DNA of 64,000 nt from Branchiostoma floridae (lineage: Eukaryota > Chordata > Leptocardii > Amphioxiformes > Branchiostomatidae). The first letter of the stretch is position 1; each line of letters starts with the position of its first letter. Shown piece after piece: positions 59,131 through 64,000 of the stretch. The stretch covers positions 5,699,371 through 5,763,370 of the forward strand of contig NC_049995.1 of the NCBI RefSeq assembly GCF_000003815.2, given 5' to 3'. Under the pieces are notes generated by a model. The model was not told the origin of the DNA. It was given only the letters and a program-made list of their open reading frames with translations, and ran no database searches. The position numbers were made by a program, and so were the translations under genes.

Positions 59131-59276
59131 TATAACCGAAGCTAGGTACGCACTTTTATCTGAGCCGAGTGGGCAAACAGGTGCCTTTCCCAACGAAAGA
59201 ACATTAAGGCCCGCTAAACACTCGAACCCAGAGCCTTTAGATTTCAAGTCATTAACCCTTACCACTAGACCGGCTT
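59131..59276 (-). mobile_element. tRNA-derived SINE copy 3, entered by a MITE
   Basis: The minus strand reads CCGGTCTAGTGGTAAGGGTT (A-box-like) and, about 45 bases on, CTGGGTTCGAGTG (B box, near 59221-59233). The body, AGGTGCCTTTCCCAACG and ACCGAAGCTAGGTACGCAC, matches copies 1 and 2. The MITE joins it at the TA of the conserved CCCTAACCGAAGC. Confidence 0.75.
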
Positions 59277-61280
59277 AATATAGATCTACAGATCTTGAAA
59301 CCCAGAGGGCTTCTGGGTTTGTACTTGAATCTCATTGTCTATTAATATATATTTTCCACCTAAAAGGTTATCTTGATACCAAAGACTGTCAGAAACGCAA
59401 GAATATAATATCATGTGGCTATCGAGCGTAATCAAGCGTCCGCCATCTTGGTTAAGCGTTTACAGCCGTGAATGATTCGGGAGTCATCGTAGAATAAATC
59501 TTGTAAACAATTGATTTTTTCCATGTGATAACGGATTTATCTATTTTGGCCTTTGCGTTTGCTTGTTTGTGTTAGTGTGTGTTCATAATAGTAGGCAACT
59601 AGGCATCCTTCCACTTTTGTGTTTATAGTCATTCGAACATTGTAGAGTGACATGATGTGAGGCGGAAGATGGTGTAACCGAGAACCGGTAGGGTGGGAAA
59701 GTTGGCTTGGTCCGGGTCCAACGTTGTTCCCTCTGGATGGATAGGTTGCTTCTGACCGGGCCCATAGTTGCAAAGGGAGTAAAATGTATGGCGAGAAATT
59801 AACAATGATGAATAAAGCAGGGAACAAAAATCTTAATATTTAACGAAGGTATGAGGTTTTCGATTACTTATTGGTATTTGTAGGTAAAACCAGGCTAAGA
59901 AACTCCCTTCTTAGGATCATTGTCGGTGTGTTACGGAAAAAATGGTCGCCATCTTGGATCCGCTCCACCAACATGGCGTCGTCAGTTAGATCTATGAGTA
60001 GAACTTATGACGTCAACTGCCAAGACCCTAGCGTTCATATATAGCCATAGCAACAAAATTCTGCTAAGGTTAGAGCCACACCTAACAACGGTGTTTAGCG
60101 GGCAAAAGTCAGCCCAATTCTTAATGTAACTTAGTTGTTTGTGAATTCGTATACCCACGTTATCTCTTTGATTGTCTTTGAGAATGATAAAAGACTGACA
60201 AAAATTGAAATTCCATACCACAAATTTTTGATACCACCACTGCTAGGCTACGGTAAATGGTTACGGAACTCTCAGTTGCATAACAACACAAAAACTTAGC
60301 CCTCGGCTGTTGTTTTTTCCCTTCTAAGATCTGCTCCAAACCTAAAACATATAATGGCTAACTGGGGATAGAGTTGAAAACAAAAACACATTGCCTAAGT
60401 CCGGATAAGGAGGTATCCAAAGATAACGAGTTCTAAATAAAAGAATTGCCTACAGAAAATTAAGAATTTCATTCAACAAATATGCTCGCATGGCGTCTAC
60501 CAACGCTTTGCGGCCAATACTATTGCAAGAATTTCTCAACTAATTTGTCAAAAGAGTTACTTGTTATTGCACTATCCGTTCTTTCGTCGACGCTAAAGGT
60601 AACATTTCTCCGTGCAGAAAACATAATATTGTTACAAGTACAAAGCCGAAACGCGTCACTATTAAGAAGTGCGTTCGCCAAGGCGCTCTCTTAACTCGAA
60701 GTGTTGATTTTAGGTTAAGAAGAGGGCGACACACGCCCGTTTCTTTGTGTAGTTTATTTTGTACGTACACAATCTTGATAAAACGTCTGCTCTGCATAGC
60801 GGGGGTGTTTTTGTAGGGGGGATACTTGGATACTTTAAGGGGAGGATAGATCTTTGTCTGTTGTACCACTAATCACAAGCAAATTGACTTTGTCATAACC
60901 TTTGTGTCGCAAATATTGCTTAACATTTCAAAGTGCTACTACTGTCGCATACTAGTTTGTAACAGCTCAGATATCTTTAAAAGATCGCTCAATAAATTTA
61001 TAGATAAAATATATAGAACAAATTTCTAATGTTTGTTGTGTTTTGTTGTCTTTCAAATCATACTTTTGCATGTTACATCGTCCCTCAATCACGAAATCAA
61101 AGATCACGCTATACTCTTATTTTGTTCTACTTATCAAAAGCGACTGTTGTTATATATCCACGTGTAAGTTATTATTTTCTATAAAAGTTCACGTCTCTGT
61201 CTTTGATCATGACGTTTGTTATCATTCACTTATGTTTTCCTTCTTTTTTTATATTCCGTAGGACGCCATATTTGTGTTCT
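59277..61280. other. Intergenic stretch, nothing recognised
   Basis: No exon supported. GCCATAGCAAC near 60045 is a half X-box. Confidence 0.35.
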
Positions 61281-61310
61281 GTGATGACGTAGCAGTTACC
61301 ATGGCAACTG
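61281..61310. promoter_or_regulatory. RFX X-box with adjacent CRE-like site
   Basis: GTTACCATGGCAAC at 61295-61308 differs from the ideal palindromic X-box at one position. TGATGACGTAGC, CRE/AP-1-like, lies directly upstream. An AATAAA follows at about 61386. Role inferred from motif only. Confidence 0.4.
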
Positions 61311-61823
61311 AGTCGCAAGGCCTTTGATAGGACGACAGGAACAACAGTAGATTCCACTCCACCGTTTGCAGGTGTTTCATTTCAAATAAAACTTGCCGCC
61401 CCAGAGTTCACAGTATCTCTCATTGTTTCAATAGCGATTCTTTCCTGACATATTGATTAAACGGAGACGTTCAGTTTTGTTGGCACAGAAATTAGTACCG
61501 TTGTCCGACACACTGCTCCATTTAGGCCAATAAAAACGTCATCAATCTAAGGTACTGTTTAGAGGATACACTAGTACTGACAGAAACTTCAATATTCCGA
61601 TGGTATTTAGATATCCAGGTAATAATTATTAAAGATATAGGAGTTATTCATGAAACTGCCAGATGTTCTGGGTAGCAACCACTATCCTTCATCTTTGAGT
61701 TTTCAAACTATTTTCGTTAGTTAATGGTATTTTGTTTCATTGTTGTTTATGAACTGTTTATGAACTGTGAGAAATGAATTTGTAGCGGATTTTCATGTCT
61801 TTATTAGAAAGTAATGATATTGA

Positions 61824-62110
61824 AGTTTGCTACCCCCTCACAAAAAAAAAACAGATTTGTACATGTCATCAAGATGTCATGTTTATACGTCTTCAGGTAC
61901 AAGTCCTTTGCAGACAGATGTACACTTAGTCACAAGATACAAAGGAGCGGTTGTTGGACACTGAAGAAAGAGTATTAAAGTTTGCTGAAAAAAATCCAAG
62001 ATGTGTACATGTCATGTTTATCGAGTCTTTGGGTACAAATCCTTTGCAGACAGATGCATATATAGTGAGAGGATACAAAAGAGCAGACAGAATTGACGGT
62101 TACTGAAGCG
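61824..62110. repeat. Two-copy tandem duplication, ~136-bp spacing
   Basis: TCCTTTGCAGACAGATG occurs at 61904 and 62040. Flanking blocks such as TGTACATGTCAT, CATGTTTAT and GATACAAARGAGC recur in the same order. Moderately diverged. Confidence 0.75.
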
Positions 62111-63275
62111 TGGTGCACAAACTGGCAGAATCACGTCCTCTGTATCAATACGTCATTACCGAACACGCGCCGCCATGTTTGTTTTGACCCCTGTCATGAC
62201 CTTGTCAGGTATGTTTGATAGGTCGATCAAAATAACGCTCAACTTGAGAGCTTACCACAGAATTTTCCTTAGAAATACCCAAAATAACTGGACATGAACC
62301 TGGAAACGGCCAAACGTTTTTGGCCACTACCTTTCGCCATTCACTTATTTTCGCCTTTATTCTAAACTCCAGTTTACTTGATTAACGTTAATTGTCATCT
62401 AGATCTTGCGTGTCTTATTATCAACCAACCTTCTATCCTCCGGAGATAGTAACTTTCACGTGGATCTTTTTTTCTTTGTGTAGATGACTAAAATTGTAAC
62501 TTCATGTAGTTGTGTTTGCGTATATCTGAAACCCTAAAAAAATGCCAAATTGCCCCATGGCGAAAATGGACTATTCCAAACACACTACATGTCGGATAGT
62601 CATGTCATAGTCATAGACGTCATTGTGTGAACTTGTTTAAACGCAGCTTTTGAGATTAAAAAAGCAACAACTTATAAATGAAGTGCAGTTTTCAATCAAT
62701 GGCAAAAGATACAAATGTGCGATGGTGCGATGTGAGCGGAACAAACCATTCAGGCCAAAATGGGGTAGGGAATTTCCCGAGCAGCCTCGTAACCCATGCT
62801 TCGCCTATTGAGTCAGTGAAGTCAAGCTTGCCTAATCTTGATGTTTCTGACTTAGGGAGAAGAGATGCTGCTACAGTTATCGCTATGGGCCGCTCTTTAT
62901 CTTCATGATGGTAACATCAGGCCCTACGAATATATAACGTTAGCTCTTCAATGATGGGTACAATTCGAGTCATAAGACTTAACGCTAAACAGTCGGCTAA
63001 GTACTCATTATATGAGCTTTATAATCAGTAATCTCAGACGTAACAACTATGCGAGCTTTCCTGTCAAGAAGCATAAGCATATTGGGTCACATGTAGTTAG
63101 TTACACAAGGGCAATCACATACATATATATTACCACGGAACATCAAAGGCAAGCGGCAACGTTGTTTGTATTTCAAACTTATCACCACACAAAGGAGGTT
63201 ATATTTTCGGTGACGTTGTTTGGTTGGTTGGTTTCTTTGGTTCTGCATTCGATGGGCACGTTGCAACCGCCTCAT
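62111..63275. other. Intergenic stretch; one uncertain 76-codon frame
   Basis: The plus-strand frame 62678-62908 has balanced composition but no family signature, splice support or start context that would make it a gene. Nothing else is seen. Confidence 0.35.
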
Positions 63276-63531
63276 AAAGGTGGTATCTCACCGCACTTGC
63301 GTCAAGCTTGCGTCACTGCCGGGTTCGTTCACTGCGTCACTGTTTTGTTATTTCTCCGACCTTTTTTGTAATTTAGCGTAATATTGCGTAATACGCAAAA
63401 GCATGGCTTAGAAGACGACAAAATAGACAAAAAGTAAGAACATTCGTTCTTTATCTCTGAAATTTGTTGAGTATCTTTCGAACCCCGCAGTGACGCAAGC
63501 GTGACGCACGTGCAATGAGAGTGCTACTTTA
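63276..63531. mobile_element. Foldback MITE (AAGGTGGYATCTCACYGCAC ends), copy 2
   Basis: Left AAGGTGGTATCTCACCGCAC and GCGTCACTGCCGGGTTCG, right CGAACCCCGCAGTGACGCAA and GTGACGCACGTGCAATGAGA. Core TTGCGTAATACGCAAAAG, as in the copy at 55454. The right outer end is diverged. Confidence 0.85.
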
Positions 63532-64000
63532 CGCATATGGGTACCTACTGGTCGTAATGATATAAAAACAATGTGATTTTATAACATAGCAACTTAAACA
63601 GACTTTTATTATGTTTGATGTGGGATTTGGTCTCGCCCAAATGGCCTAAGTGTGAACTTTAGCAAGTACTATATGAGCTCAGACATGCCAGAATGCCGTT
63701 ATTTGTAGTAGTGTCGTTTTTCCGATGCCAGGCACGCTATCTTATATGCAGGTGTCAAACTTGTTTTCCCGCCTTTTATTTCCTTGGGCGGGGCTGGGTC
63801 ATTGGAGTTCATACATGACTGTCTAAGAAGGGTAGGTGGCAGAGCTACTGTACACAAATCGTCCTAAAGATGTCACGAAGGACTGTCTATTTTTCGAATT
63901 AGTCTAGTTATTTTGGATACTTTTAGAACGAACCAATGGTAGACGTCTCTTTTTTTTCTTTGACCAATCAGAAGCTCATTTCATTCTATCTATAAATTAG
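63532..64000. other. Window end, nothing recognised
   Basis: No supported feature. Confidence 0.35.

Noticed and set aside
62678-62908. 76-residue plus-strand frame as a gene
   Set aside because: No homologous pattern, no splice sites fitting an exon, and a length expected by chance.
1-64000. Prokaryotic features (operons, CRISPR, insertion sequences)
   Set aside because: Spliced animal genes and SINE/MITE repeats show this is animal nuclear DNA; the direct repeats here are satellites or transposon parts.

Overview
The window is animal nuclear genomic DNA that is mostly non-coding. It contains spliced genes with GT/AG introns, many microsatellites, tRNA-derived SINEs, a LINE 3' end and many foldback (MITE-type) DNA transposons, plus three 100-N assembly gaps. 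The two recognisable genes are a TM9SF1-type nonaspanin and a single RBM24/RBM38-type (Seb4) RNA-binding protein. Together with the MITE load they suggest an invertebrate deuterostome, most probably a lancelet (Branchiostoma). The species call is inference; the gene identities rest on direct reading of the exons.

Layout. At 1-962 lie the last intron and last coding exon of a plus-strand TM9SF1 homologue; the rest of the gene is off the left edge. The end of that exon and its 3' UTR are repeated two to three times downstream (914-1530), and a MITE has landed in one repeat. From about 1.6 to 46 kb there is a long intergenic stretch with no coding exon I can defend. It holds at least a dozen foldback elements: two Harbinger-like copies with TTA target duplications, MULE-like copies with 9-bp duplications, a hAT-like copy, a TTAA-flanked copy nested in another MITE, and several TA-flanked copies. 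It also holds tRNA-derived SINEs, 135-160 bp tandem duplications, a four-unit satellite of about 150 bp near 33 kb and large microsatellites. From 46.2 to 53.8 kb is the complete RBM24/38-type gene on the plus strand. It has a promoter region with E-boxes, a CCAAT box and a GC box. Four coding exons join in frame to give a 213-residue protein with an N-terminal RRM and an Ala/Tyr/Gln/Pro-rich tail. A further exon-like segment in its 4.5-kb last intron does not keep frame with the last exon. From 53.8 to 64 kb is repeat-rich intergenic DNA with two copies of one MITE family, a TA-flanked MITE, a SINE, and two near-perfect RFX X-box palindromes at 58.2 and 61.3 kb, one of them beside an E2F-type site.

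The two genes have no evident functional link. TM9SF1 acts in Golgi/endosomal membranes; RBM24/38 proteins control splicing, stability and translation of mRNAs, notably in muscle and the cell cycle. No new multi-gene system is visible. The observations most worth a second look are the tandem TM9SF1 C-terminal ends that change the terminal KXD signal, the frame-breaking exon candidate in the RBM gene, the SINE copies that each carry a different MITE in nearly the same place, and the paired X-boxes.
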